A DNA stretch of 64,000 bases from contig JAGPNG010000004.1 of the NCBI GenBank assembly GCA_018052475.1, positions 1-64,000 on the forward strand, given 5' to 3'. This DNA is from Candidatus Fermentithermobacillaceae bacterium. Lineage in GTDB: Bacteria; Bacillota; Sulfobacillia; Fermentithermobacillales; Fermentithermobacillaceae. A program made the position numbers and the translations under genes. The notes under the pieces were generated by a model, which was not told the DNA's origin, made no database searches, and saw only the letters and a program-made list of their open reading frames with translations. Shown in pieces: positions 17,664 through 26,672 of the stretch; position 1 is the first letter of the stretch, and the number at the start of each line of letters is the position of its first letter.

Positions 17664-19229
17664 CTATAGCGGTATATTCCCATGCTTCCTGGGAGATTTC
17701 TCCACACGCTTGGTCGCAGTAAGTTCAAGAGCTCCTATAACCCTAGGACGAAGTTCCTGGGGATCAATTACATCATCTATATACCCACGACTAGCCGCCA
17801 CGTAGGGATTAGCAAACACTTCTCGAAATTCCTTTATCTTTTCCTCTCGCTTTGCAGCAGGATCTTCGGCTTCCCCAATCTCTTTCCTAAACACAACGTT
17901 TGCTGCCCCGTCAGGTCCCATGACTGCAATTTCAGCCTGCGGAAAAGCAAATACCATGTCCGCGCCAAGATGCCTCGAGCACATAGCGATATACGCGCCG
18001 CCGTATGCTTTCCTTGTTATTACAGTAACTTTGGGGACACAGGCCTCTGAATATGCGTACAAAAGTTTTGCCCCGTGCCTAATGATTCCACCGTATTCTT
18101 GGTCTAGCCCGGGAAGATAGCCAGGCACGTCTACCAATGTTACGAGAGGTATATTGAATGCATCACAGAACCGTACGAACCTTGCCGTCTTATCCGACGC
18201 GTCAATATCAAGACATCCTGCCTTGACGTTTGGCTGCGATGCAACGATACCAACAACCCGACCCGCTAATCTGGCAAATCCGGTAATAATATTGGTCGCA
18301 AAATACCGAGACACCTCAAAGAAAATGCCGTCATCCACCATTGGGTAGATCACATCGTACATATTGTAGCCTTTGTTGGGATCTACAGGCACTGCTTCAC
18401 GTAGACTTGGCTCGCACCTTCCGGGATCATCGGTAGATTCCGCATACGGGGGATCTTCTTGATTATTTGCGGGAAGGAATGATAGCAGGGCCTTGAGCAT
18501 TTCGAAACAGGTTTCTTCGTCAGGCGCCATAAACTGCGCTACGCCGCTTACCTGGTTGTGGACCAAAGCACCTCCCAATTGTTCGGAAGATACTTCCTCG
18601 CCTGTAACAGCTTTTATTACCTGCGGACCGGTTATGAACATGTTGGATATACCTTCAACCATGAAAACAAAATCTGTGAGCGCAGGAGAATAAACAGCGC
18701 CACCTGCACACGGACCCAGGATCAAAGAAATCTGGGGTATGACGCCTGAGTACTTCACGTTACGGTAAAAGATATTCCCGTATCCTTTGAGCGCGTCAAC
18801 TCCTTCTTGAATCCTTGCTCCGCCTGAGTCGTTCAGAAACACAAAAGGTATGCCGACTTTTGCGGCAAGATCCATGCACTTGCATATCTTTTCTGCATGC
18901 ATCTCACCTAGTGAGCCCCCGATGACTGTGAAATCCTGAGCAGCAGCACAAACTGCTCTGCCATCGATAAGCCCATAGCCTGTAACTACTCCTTCTCCCG
19001 GTGCCTCTACCTCACTCATTCCAAACTCGGTTGCTCTGTGTTGCACAAAAGCATCAATCTCAACAAAAGTGCCGGGATCAAAAAGGGTAGATATTCGCTC
19101 CCTGGCAGTCAGTTTACCGGATTTGTGCTGCTTTTCGATTCTGCTGCTGCCGCCTCCCTGGTAAACCTTTTCACGGCGCTTTCTCAGTTCCTCGAGCTTC
19201 TCTTCGATTTGTGACAAAGAATCCGACAA
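17664..19229 (-). CDS. mmdA: Methylmalonyl-CoA decarboxylase alpha subunit / biotin-dependent carboxyltransferase
   Basis: This 521-residue protein of the acyl-CoA carboxylase beta family has two crotonase-fold halves. The first includes DFTVIGGSLGEMHAEK and the oxyanion-hole FLNDSGGARIQEG; the second includes VDVPGYLPG, ITRKAYGGAYIAM and the C-terminal KHGNIPL. It transfers the carboxyl group of methylmalonyl-CoA to biotin. TTG 19229 follows GGAGGTG with 9 nt spacing. It is first in the operon with MmdD, MmdC and MmdB, which argues for the sodium-pumping decarboxylase rather than propionyl-CoA carboxylase. Confidence 0.93.
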   Translation of the reverse strand: MSDSLSQIEEKLEELRKRREKVYQGGGSSRIEKQHKSGKLTARERISTLFDPGTFVEIDAFVQHRATEFGMSEVEAPGEGVVTGYGLIDGRAVCAAAQDFTVIGGSLGEMHAEKICKCMDLAAKVGIPFVFLNDSGGARIQEGVDALKGYGNIFYRNVKYSGVIPQISLILGPCAGGAVYSPALTDFVFMVEGISNMFITGPQVIKAVTGEEVSSEQLGGALVHNQVSGVAQFMAPDEETCFEMLKALLSFLPANNQEDPPYAESTDDPGRCEPSLREAVPVDPNKGYNMYDVIYPMVDDGIFFEVSRYFATNIITGFARLAGRVVGIVASQPNVKAGCLDIDASDKTARFVRFCDAFNIPLVTLVDVPGYLPGLDQEYGGIIRHGAKLLYAYSEACVPKVTVITRKAYGGAYIAMCSRHLGADMVFAFPQAEIAVMGPDGAANVVFRKEIGEAEDPAAKREEKIKEFREVFANPYVAASRGYIDDVIDPQELRPRVIGALELTATKRVEKSPRKHGNIPL

Positions 19230-19489
19230 CCGGTTTCACCTCCAGAACTAACGCAAAAGATTATTTTGGACCAGCCAATACTGTGCCGTTAGCTTACTAC
19301 AAACCATGGGTAGCATAACACAAAGAAATGAAAGAAGGAAGTGATGAGAGGGCAACATTGCGCGGCTGAGTATGGTCACTCTCACTGCACAAGATTTGCC
19401 AGATGCGTCACTTGGACCTTTTCTAGGATCCAATTTCGCGCAAGGGCAATACGTAAAGACCTGACGCAAGGCCGAGCGCGATTCAGTTT

Positions 19490-20122
19490 CTATATGTAAA
19501 ACGCAAGCTCCTGCAAATCAAGGGTTACATCACTGTTTTGTATGCGCACAGAATCGGGCACTCTCAGCCTTACCGGGGCGAAATTCAGAAATCCCTTTAT
19601 CCCGCAAGAGACGGCAAAGCTAACGGTCTCTTGTGCGCTCGACGCGGGGACCGTTATAACCCCTATCTTGATCTCCTCTTCCCCCATGGCCTCGGGAAGG
19701 TCCCGGGTGTGGCGTATGCGAATGCCTTCCAAGGTTGTGCCGATTTTCTTCTCGTCGACGTCGAATAGCCCTGTTACGACAAACCTGTAATCCGGAGTGA
19801 TCTTTCGTCTGGAAGTAAGGTATCTCGTAAGCGCAGTTCCAAGTTCGCCTACGCCGAATATGGCAATCGACATCTCCCTGTCTGCGCCGAGGATGGAGAT
19901 AAGCTCATCCCGAAGCGCAATGACTGGGTAGCCAACGCCTTGTTTTCCAAATTCGCCGAACATAGCAAGGTCTTTTCTAACCTGAGCGCTGTTGACTGCA
20001 GCTAGATCTGCAATCTTTGCCGAAGATATGTAATCCTCCGGTCCCGCGTCAATTTCATTCAGTATGCGGAGGTATGTCACTAACCTACGAATAACCACAT
20101 CCGGGATCTTGTTTTTTGGCAA
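19490..20122 (-). CDS. rex: Redox-sensing transcriptional repressor Rex
   Basis: Rex binds DNA when NADH/NAD+ is low and leaves it when NADH rises, controlling fermentation genes. This 210-residue protein has the N-terminal winged helix (VVIRRLVTYLRIL, then SSAKIADLAAVNSAQVRKDLA), a QGVGYPV linker and a Rossmann domain with GVGELG at 90-95. TTG 20122 follows GGGGAGGTG. A 260-bp gap separates it from the decarboxylase operon downstream; I saw no convincing TTGTGA-type Rex operator in it. Confidence 0.95.
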   Translation of the reverse strand: MPKNKIPDVVIRRLVTYLRILNEIDAGPEDYISSAKIADLAAVNSAQVRKDLAMFGEFGKQGVGYPVIALRDELISILGADREMSIAIFGVGELGTALTRYLTSRRKITPDYRFVVTGLFDVDEKKIGTTLEGIRIRHTRDLPEAMGEEEIKIGVITVPASSAQETVSFAVSCGIKGFLNFAPVRLRVPDSVRIQNSDVTLDLQELAFYI

Positions 20123-20177
20123 TTGGGCACCTCCCCAGTTCTTTCCTCACACGAGAACAAATCTTCTCGGTTTTTTA

Positions 20178-20723
20178 TTAGATTTGTCTCCGAGCATAAG
20201 TCTTTTCTGTGTACTTGATGAGTTTTCCTGCTAACAAGCCAACGAAGATACCTGTCGGTATCGCAAAAAGCAGCAAATATGGCAGATAAAACATTACACC
20301 CGCATGTTTGAGAAGTAATGTGGCCACGAGGAGCTGCCCCACATTGTGGGATATTGACCCGGCCAAGCTGATCCCTATGGTAGAAAAACTCCCTTTGCCG
20401 AGTTTATGCAGTCCATACATTACTACGGTGGATAGCACAGCACCCGCAGTGCTTAAATAGTAGCCGACATTGAGGAATGTCCCTGAAAGTAAGCTGCCAA
20501 GCAGGGTCCGCAGAAGGCTAACCGCCATTGCATCCCCAAATCCCGAAGTCATAACCACATAAAGAGCTACTATGTTTGCCAGCCCGAGTTTCGCACCGGG
20601 AACCACGTAAGGAATAGGGATCAGGGCTTCAACCACGTGAAGTGCCGTAGCCAAAGCCACCATGATTGCTATGTAGGTTAGCCGGTAGACTCCCTTTCTA
20701 TTCACTGCCTCTCGCTCCACCAT
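20178..20723 (-). CDS. Gx transporter family membrane protein (HepS-I/ECF-S like)
   Basis: This 181-residue protein has about five or six membrane helices and the family signature VPGAKLGLANIVALYVV. Proteins of this type are annotated as heptaprenyl diphosphate synthase component I or as putative ECF substrate-binding components; the true substrate is not known. The gene overlaps the 3' end of cca by 22 bp. ATG 20723 has no clear SD, and GTG 20705 is an alternative. Rex follows after 55 bp on the same strand. Confidence 0.85.
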   Translation of the reverse strand: MVEREAVNRKGVYRLTYIAIMVALATALHVVEALIPIPYVVPGAKLGLANIVALYVVMTSGFGDAMAVSLLRTLLGSLLSGTFLNVGYYLSTAGAVLSTVVMYGLHKLGKGSFSTIGISLAGSISHNVGQLLVATLLLKHAGVMFYLPYLLLFAIPTGIFVGLLAGKLIKYTEKTYARRQI

Positions 20724-22030
20724 TGCTTGAGGATTTCGGAAAGACTTTCTTTGTTGTTCAACTTGGGATCTCGAAGCACCATTTCCTCAAGATAGTCAAG
20801 AGCGTCCCCAACGATCGGGCTGGGCCGTATATTCAAGATCTTTATGATCTCATTGCCGCCGAGCGCTAGACGCATCGTCTCTATGTCTTCAATTTGATCT
20901 TGGCTCAATGAGCCTATTCCCCGCGCCAGAAAGATACATCCCTGCGCTATGCCAGTTTGGCCCATGGCGCGCCATATTGCTTGTTTTACCTCAATAAGTT
21001 GTTCTAGACGGCACTTCCCCCAGTGATAAACTATCCGCCTTGCAACGTACTCAGGATCGACCCAGGTGGGCTGGTCTTCGCCGGTAAGGTATGCCTTTCT
21101 CATTGGGAATGTCTCTTGTCGTACGAGGCCCCTGGGATCGGAGTTCGCCGCCAACCATTTCACATCTTCAGCCAAATACCTGGCCAGATTAAATCTGTCT
21201 TTGAACTCCTCTACTGCGTCATCTATTTCTTCCAAAGATGACCCCCCGTAGATGAAGCCGAACAAAACACCTAATCTAGTTAAGAGATCGGGAGAACATG
21301 CTGACAGCGCTACACCGATTTCTTCGGCATGTGCGTTTAGTTCGGGCAAGACAATTGCGCTCAACCCGTACTGGTATAGATCCACTACACCTTGATAGAC
21401 AGAGGGCGACAACAGCAAGTATCTCAGCTCCACGAAGATACGTTCGCCTGACACTTGAGCGAGCAGTTCTTTGGACTCAAGTATTGCTTCTATTACCTCG
21501 GGATGAAGGTTGAAGCCTATGGTGTCTTTGAACCTTATGGCTCGCAGGATCCGCAAAGGGTCTTCTTGAAACCTCACAAACGGATCTCCTACAGAGTTGA
21601 GCACTCTCAGACATAGATCTTTGTAGCCATCAAATGGATCGAAAATCTCCCCCGAAAACGGATCCCAGGCCATAGCGTTAACAGTAAAGTCTCTGCGCTC
21701 CAAATCCTTGTCGATGGACACGCCAAAATGCACCTTGCTTGGGTGTCGTCTATCCTGATAATCTGCCTCACCCCGTAAGGATACAACGTCGACGTTTCCA
21801 ACAGACACTCTACCAAATTCAATGCCTATGGTAAGAGCGTTAGGGAAAATCGCAAGTACTTCTTCGGGTCGGAGATTGACCGCTATATCCCAGTCAGAAG
21901 GTGTTTTCCCAAGCAAAATATCTCTTATAGATCCACCTACAATGTAGGGTTCGCCCCCCGATTCTTTGAGCTTCTGCGCTATATTCACTACTTCGGGCGG
22001 TATTTTACTTGTATCAATGAACTTCTTCAT
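20702..22030 (-). CDS. cca: CCA-adding tRNA nucleotidyltransferase (class II)
   Basis: The enzyme builds or repairs the 3' CCA end of tRNA, or adds only A or CC in some lineages. The class II head domain has GGSIRD (32-37) and catalytic DWDIA (46-50), then RRDFTVNAMAWDP, DPFDG and the EDPLRILRAIRF motif. The 442 residues include a helical C-terminal body. ATG 22030 has a weak upstream SD and is preceded by a folded leader at 22055-22087. The downstream Gx transporter gene overlaps its end. Confidence 0.93.
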   Translation of the reverse strand: MKKFIDTSKIPPEVVNIAQKLKESGGEPYIVGGSIRDILLGKTPSDWDIAVNLRPEEVLAIFPNALTIGIEFGRVSVGNVDVVSLRGEADYQDRRHPSKVHFGVSIDKDLERRDFTVNAMAWDPFSGEIFDPFDGYKDLCLRVLNSVGDPFVRFQEDPLRILRAIRFKDTIGFNLHPEVIEAILESKELLAQVSGERIFVELRYLLLSPSVYQGVVDLYQYGLSAIVLPELNAHAEEIGVALSACSPDLLTRLGVLFGFIYGGSSLEEIDDAVEEFKDRFNLARYLAEDVKWLAANSDPRGLVRQETFPMRKAYLTGEDQPTWVDPEYVARRIVYHWGKCRLEQLIEVKQAIWRAMGQTGIAQGCIFLARGIGSLSQDQIEDIETMRLALGGNEIIKILNIRPSPIVGDALDYLEEMVLRDPKLNNKESLSEILKQWWSERQ

Positions 22031-22054
22031 AGTTGGGCCTATGCTCTTCTTACC

Positions 22055-22087
22055 GGCGCCGCCTACCGAAACAGGCAGTTTTGGCGC
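22055..22087 (-). other. Two-step hairpin in the cca leader
   Basis: GCGCC pairs with GGCGC at the base and GCCT with AGGC at the top, separated by an asymmetric AAAACT bulge. The structure lies 25-57 nt upstream of the cca start. Further upstream on the minus strand is an isolated GGAGGTGAC with no good start codon behind it. No riboswitch class that I know matches. Confidence 0.35.
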
Positions 22088-22152
22088 TTTGTAAAAAGAG
22101 ATAAAGCCGTCACCTCCGTGATCATATGACTGTATAGTAGCACAATCCCACT

Positions 22153-22902
22153 TTAAGATAACACCTTCTTTGGCCTCTTCCTAACCAAGAAATAATACGT
22201 GAGCAGGCTGAGGGCCAAAAGGATGACAGACAAAATCTGTGCGGAAGACAAACCAAACAGGTTCTTTTCGCTATCTCTGAAAAACTCGAGGCAAAAACGT
22301 ATAGTCGAATACCCGGATATATACGCTAAAGTGACGACCCCTCTGGAATCGGTTTTTCTCGATAACTTCATAAGACCTGCAAATAGCAGGAAATTTGCCG
22401 CACTTTCATACAGTTGATAAGGATGCCGCAATCCAGGCGCATACCTTGTGAGTACTCCCCAGTCACTATTGGTAGGTATTCCATAGCAGCAGCCGTTCAA
22501 AAAACACCCGATCCTCCCAAACCCCTGACCTAGGGCCACAGACGGAACTATTGGGTCAAGGAGCGTTCCCGGCGGTATTTTTTTGACTATCGAATACGCA
22601 ATAGCCGCGACCAAACCGCCAAACAAAACCCCGTGTATCGCTAGCCCACCGCCTCTAAGATCGAGGATGGATATTAAGTTAGTGTAATTCTCCTTGTTCA
22701 ATACAACGTGAAATAACCTTCCGCCGGCTATTCCACACACGATTATCAAGATGAAAAACATGAAGAATTCGTCTGGGTTCATCCCTCGTCGCTCCATTTC
22801 TCTTGACGCGAGGATAAGACCCAACACAAGGCCTATGCCTATCATTAACCCATACGAGTAGAATTCGACCTCTCCGATAGTGAAAAGGACCGGATGCACC
22901 AT
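22153..22902 (-). CDS. lgt: Prolipoprotein diacylglyceryl transferase
   Basis: Lgt adds diacylglycerol to the lipobox cysteine of prolipoproteins. The 249-residue membrane protein has about seven helices, HPVLFTIG near the start, GGRLFHV, and the signature region GGGLAIHG then GRIGCFLNGCCYG. ATG 22902 is preferred over an in-frame GTG at 22926 because AGGGGTG lies just before it. The GH26-like lipoprotein at 44556 would be a client. A hairpin at 22957-23018 separates it from the upstream ABC gene. Confidence 0.93.
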   Translation of the reverse strand: MVHPVLFTIGEVEFYSYGLMIGIGLVLGLILASREMERRGMNPDEFFMFFILIIVCGIAGGRLFHVVLNKENYTNLISILDLRGGGLAIHGVLFGGLVAAIAYSIVKKIPPGTLLDPIVPSVALGQGFGRIGCFLNGCCYGIPTNSDWGVLTRYAPGLRHPYQLYESAANFLLFAGLMKLSRKTDSRGVVTLAYISGYSTIRFCLEFFRDSEKNLFGLSSAQILSVILLALSLLTYYFLVRKRPKKVLS

Positions 22903-22956
22903 AATCACCCCTACGAATAATACCACACTGAAACCTGTTGAAGGATATAAAGCAAA

Positions 22957-23018
22957 GGGACGATTCCCCGAGGCAACATCTTGTGATCTTCACCCCAAGA
23001 ATGCCTCGTAATCGTCCC
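22957..23018 (-). terminator. Terminator of the secreted-protein/ABC operon
   Basis: A long hairpin pairs GGGACGATT with AATCGTCCC and CGAGGCA with TGCCTCG (16 bp with a small bulge, 26-nt loop). It starts 19 bp after the ABC gene stop and is followed on the minus strand by TTTGCTTTATA. Confidence 0.6.
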
Positions 23019-23036
23019 CGGTCTTGAGCAAGTCCT

Positions 23037-23771
23037 CTAGGCAGAAACCTCGGGCGCGGGCATTTTCGCAAGCAATTCGTTTGCGTCTAGCCTATCGATT
23101 ACCATCTCATCCGATACGATTCTGCCATCCCTAAGAGATATTATCCTATCGGCATGCCGGGCTATGTCCGGATCATGCGTTACTAACACAAAAGTGATCC
23201 CTTTTCGGTGAAGGTCTTGGAAAACTGCCATTATCTCCTCACCCGAGCGCGAATCCAAATTCCCCGTAGGTTCGTCTGCTAGTATAAGTTTCGGATCGCC
23301 GACGATTGCCCTAGCTACCGCAACTCGCTGCTGCTCCCCTCCGGACAACTCGTTTGACTTGTGATGAGCCCGATGTGAAAGACCCACAACTTCCAGCGCC
23401 CGTATGGCGAGCTCCCGTCGCTTCGCCGAAGGCATTCCCCTGTATATAAGAGGGATTTCCACGTTGGACATTGCATCTGTCCTCGGCAGAAGATTATAAG
23501 CCTGGAAAATGAACCCTACAAACCGATTCCTTATCTCTGCTAATTCGTCATCTGACTTTTTGCTGACATCTTCACCATCAAGGTAATACTGTCCCGAAGT
23601 CGGGTGATCCAGACATCCCAAAATATTCATCAGCGTTGACTTACCTGATCCTGACGGACCCATGATTGCAACAAATTGGCCTTTCGGAATCTCCACATCT
23701 ACATCCCGAAGAGCCATAACCTTGACCTTACCCATGTTATATTCTTTGCTCAACTTGCAGGTTTTGATCAT
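23037..23771 (-). CDS. ABC transporter ATPase, MacB/LolD type, without an adjacent permease
   Basis: This 244-residue ATPase has Walker A GPSGSGKS (38-45), Q-loop [10 protein letters not shown], signature LSGGEQQR (142-149), Walker B LILADEP (162-168) and the T-H-D switch. The sequence is closest to the family serving FtsX-like permeases of the MacB and LolCDE groups. No such permease is encoded in this window. The start ATG 23771 overlaps the stop of a small upstream frame (ATGA), and GGGGTGA lies 9 nt before it. The upstream genes encode two large exported or anchored proteins, so it may serve their export or signalling. Confidence 0.9.
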   Translation of the reverse strand: MIKTCKLSKEYNMGKVKVMALRDVDVEIPKGQFVAIMGPSGSGKSTLMNILGCLDHPTSGQYYLDGEDVSKKSDDELAEIRNRFVGFIFQAYNLLPRTDAMSNVEIPLIYRGMPSAKRRELAIRALEVVGLSHRAHHKSNELSGGEQQRVAVARAIVGDPKLILADEPTGNLDSRSGEEIMAVFQDLHRKGITFVLVTHDPDIARHADRIISLRDGRIVSDEMVIDRLDANELLAKMPAPEVSA

Positions 23772-23884
23772 TCAGAATAGTCACCCCAATAACTTACCCG
23801 TTTTTTATGTGCGCATGCCGCGCAGACCGCCAGAATCAAGCAAACTATATCACTACTGACGCAAAAAGCCATAGCCGGTTCCAT
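23768..23884 (-). CDS. Possible small Cys-rich membrane peptide coupled to the ABC gene
   Basis: A frame of 38 codons from ATG 23884 would encode a peptide with one hydrophobic stretch holding four cysteines, then HKKR and an acidic end. Its TGA overlaps the ATG of the ABC ATPase (ATGA), a common sign of coupled genes, and it fills the gap after the 922-residue gene. The start has no good SD; translation could also enter from ATG 23953 inside the preceding gene. I know no homologue. Confidence 0.3.
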   Translation of the reverse strand: MEPAMAFCVSSDIVCLILAVCAACAHKKRVSYWGDYSE

Positions 23885-23903
23885 TTCTTCACAAAACTCA
23901 AGG

Positions 23904-26672
23904 TCACCTGGTGACTCCCGGCGTGAAAACATCGACAGCGCTTGAATCCACATAGGTGTTTTTGACCTTTATGATTTGTCCGTCTATATCGTACTCGATC
24001 GTCAAAGTAGCCGCCCAATACACCAAGAACTCGCCTGATCTTTCCCAAAGTACTTTGAACCTCTCACCGGGATCGTATTCGATGTCGGTGATTTGAGCAT
24101 CCCGCGGAAGATCATAATTGACTTTCCCGTCAAATACCGCATACTTTCCGGTTACCCATTTCTTGGGACCCGAAATCTCCAAGTCCACGTTGGGTGCCAC
24201 AATGCTCCTGCACCTAAACTCACACACTTGAGCATCGGGACCGGGTACGTCTACCGTGTATGAGTTTTTCAAAAGCACCTTCCCGTAGTTATCATATGAG
24301 ACTATCTCAACCTGGCATGATTGCAATGGCTGGAAGGTGTGGGTGATTACTGTCTCGGGTTCCCCTACTATAACTGACGATTCTCCATCACCGAAATCTG
24401 CTTCCCAGTAGGCATGATAGGTTTCCTTAGGTTCTTTTAGCGTAGTGTGCTTGTTCCTGTACACCACTCGGATAGCCGGGATCCCATCTACATCCGTTTC
24501 AGGTTCCGGTGCTTGTGGGTGTTCCGGTTCAAATTCCTGCCCAAGATCGCCTATATCAACATACTCCTGCGGCGGATTCTCGTTAGGAACATCCGCGGTC
24601 GGCCCCGGCTCAGGGAGCGGCACAGGGTCTTTTGCATATTCACTGTGTGGGAGAGAGTCGGCGCTCATAGAAAGGGCAGACAATTTCACCTTCTGGGTAA
24701 CCTCTTTCTCGAATGCAGAACTTACCTTGCCGCCCGGCGTGAAAGGATTTAGAGGCCCTTCTCTGGTCAGCCGAAAACCGGCTCGATGCGAATCGCTCTT
24801 GAGATAGATCCGGATCTCCCCCGCTCTTTGTATCACTTGACACGAACCGGGTATAGGTAACCATGTTGTCCCGTCATTTCCCTCGAGCCATGTAAGATAT
24901 CGCCACCCTTCAGGAGGCGCGGGCATGTTGGCTGAAATCTCAAAACACTCGTTTGCGGGAGTCTTCCAATCGCAATGCACGTAAGTCGGCGCCCAACTAG
25001 AGGCCGTAATGTGGTTATTTCCCCCGCTCTTGAGTTTGAGGTCGCGCGTAGGTAGGTCCTCCTTCAACAGCGAAATGATGCTCTCTTGGACTTTCTTGTT
25101 CTTCAAGAGATCGAGGTAAGAAGGCGAAAACATGCCCGAATAAACTTGGACTATGTCTCTTTGCCCCAAAGGAGGTATGCTTGAATCCACCTCACAAAAC
25201 AAATTATTGGGCGCTGTCCCAGGCCATATTGAACCCGCTATGTTTGTAATCTTACCGGTTATCGTCACATATCTCGTTTTGCGTTCAAGGCATTTGGAAT
25301 GAGACTTTTCATTCAAAGAACCAAGGTAGTGATTGGCCCTTATTCTTACAAACCGGTTTCCCGCCGAACTACCCAGGTTTACAAGTACGTCCTCTTTCAC
25401 CAATCGCCTAAAGACAGGATCATCGGCGCTCTCTAAGTAATCTACAGATTTGACGATGTTATCCATCACGACTTTCTGCACTTCCGCTTTTACCGTGACC
25501 AAAGCCTTTTTTGCATAATGGATGAGCGCTTTGCCGCCATAGTACAAAAGAGCATCCTTCCAGTTGATGGGCACGTACTCCCCACTGAGTAGACTTCTGG
25601 CAAGACTGCCTTTTGATGCCTGCCTAACGACGTACTGATTTCTGCCCACGTCCATGGCCAGAATCTCATAGTACGCAGTAGTGAAGTCTTCCCCTTTTCG
25701 TGGAGACGAGTAGACTGCGTTTGATTGGCCCAATGGCCCAAAAGGAGGTACTGATTTGCTGACTATACAGTTCTCCCAGATGGAGGCATGACTTCTTTTT
25801 ATCCATCCGGGAAAGGTCTCCTTAGGCGAATCCATAGGAACATACGGCAACGATAGAAACCGAGTTTTTACATATTCCGCATATAGCGGTTCATATAACT
25901 CAGAAGCACGCATGCCAACCCAATGCGTTTCGCTTTCCCAACTGAATTTGCCCGATCCTATTGTCGAGGGGAGGTTTCCTGTGCTATTGGCCGGAACGCG
26001 ATTGCCGCCCAAGGGTTCCCCTATGTTGCCAAAGGGAGAAAACCGAGCCTTTCGCGTGTCTTCCTCGAATATGGCTTCGTGTTTTATGACTTGGCACGCA
26101 TCAAACAATTCACCGGCCAGAAAGGATCCTCTTTGAGGTGCGGTAAACATGATAGCGTTTCTTACCAAGCCATCTTCGATGATTCCCATCTCGAGTCCGG
26201 CTCGAAAAACCAGGCCGGATATCCCATATGCCGCAATATCGATCTCAGCCCCTTTAGTGAGCGTCAAGATTCTGTTTAACTCGTTTCTGATGGTCCTGGC
26301 TCCCGAATCAAGATCTTCATAAACGGTATCAGGAGTGAATACGAAAAGGTCCTCCCCGGTATGGTAACCTGAAGATGACAGCCTCGACACCAGACCTGAT
26401 TTCACCCATATGCATTCTTTTTCGTTCGAAAGGCCTCCCTTTTTGGGCTCAGATATGAGGAGAAGCGGTACCCGCCTTTCTTTATCCACTGCAGCGCTCG
26501 CAGTCCTTAGAGGAAATACGGCAAATAAGATGGAGAAAACTAGCGCCAGGGAAATAACCTTATTGGCCGTCCTCATCCTATCGCATGCCATAGACATGTA
26601 CTTAGTCCCCGCAGACGGAAAACCTGCACCGGATAGTCTTGGCACCTCTCTTTGCTTTCTTGACAAAATCAT
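23904..26672 (-). CDS. Large secreted protein with degenerate lipase-like domain and C-terminal PKD-type domain
   Basis: The protein has 922 residues. A long basic N-region is followed by a hydrophobic signal segment at about 39-55 and an A-S-A-A type cleavage site near 60-62. Residues about 65-300 resemble an alpha/beta hydrolase: a strand, then IDIAAYGISGLVFRAG with Ser152 in G-I-S-G where lipases have G-H-S-x-G. A Pro/Glu linker lies near 690-730. A PKD-like fold follows, with DFGDGES at about 759-765, and a last beta-rich region. ATG 26672 overlaps the previous stop (ATGA); internal Met codons at 26, 28 and 33 are alternatives. Function is unknown; an esterase or a polymer-binding protein are both possible. 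Confidence 0.75.
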   Translation of the reverse strand: MILSRKQREVPRLSGAGFPSAGTKYMSMACDRMRTANKVISLALVFSILFAVFPLRTASAAVDKERRVPLLLISEPKKGGLSNEKECIWVKSGLVSRLSSSGYHTGEDLFVFTPDTVYEDLDSGARTIRNELNRILTLTKGAEIDIAAYGISGLVFRAGLEMGIIEDGLVRNAIMFTAPQRGSFLAGELFDACQVIKHEAIFEEDTRKARFSPFGNIGEPLGGNRVPANSTGNLPSTIGSGKFSWESETHWVGMRASELYEPLYAEYVKTRFLSLPYVPMDSPKETFPGWIKRSHASIWENCIVSKSVPPFGPLGQSNAVYSSPRKGEDFTTAYYEILAMDVGRNQYVVRQASKGSLARSLLSGEYVPINWKDALLYYGGKALIHYAKKALVTVKAEVQKVVMDNIVKSVDYLESADDPVFRRLVKEDVLVNLGSSAGNRFVRIRANHYLGSLNEKSHSKCLERKTRYVTITGKITNIAGSIWPGTAPNNLFCEVDSSIPPLGQRDIVQVYSGMFSPSYLDLLKNKKVQESIISLLKEDLPTRDLKLKSGGNNHITASSWAPTYVHCDWKTPANECFEISANMPAPPEGWRYLTWLEGNDGTTWLPIPGSCQVIQRAGEIRIYLKSDSHRAGFRLTREGPLNPFTPGGKVSSAFEKEVTQKVKLSALSMSADSLPHSEYAKDPVPLPEPGPTADVPNENPPQEYVDIGDLGQEFEPEHPQAPEPETDVDGIPAIRVVYRNKHTTLKEPKETYHAYWEADFGDGESSVIVGEPETVITHTFQPLQSCQVEIVSYDNYGKVLLKNSYTVDVPGPDAQVCEFRCRSIVAPNVDLEISGPKKWVTGKYAVFDGKVNYDLPRDAQITDIEYDPGERFKVLWERSGEFLVYWAATLTIEYDIDGQIIKVKNTYVDSSAVDVFTPGVTR

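Noticed and set aside
19230-19489. Possible Rex operator before the decarboxylase operon
   Set aside because: No TTGTGA/TCACAA inverted pair is present in the gap.
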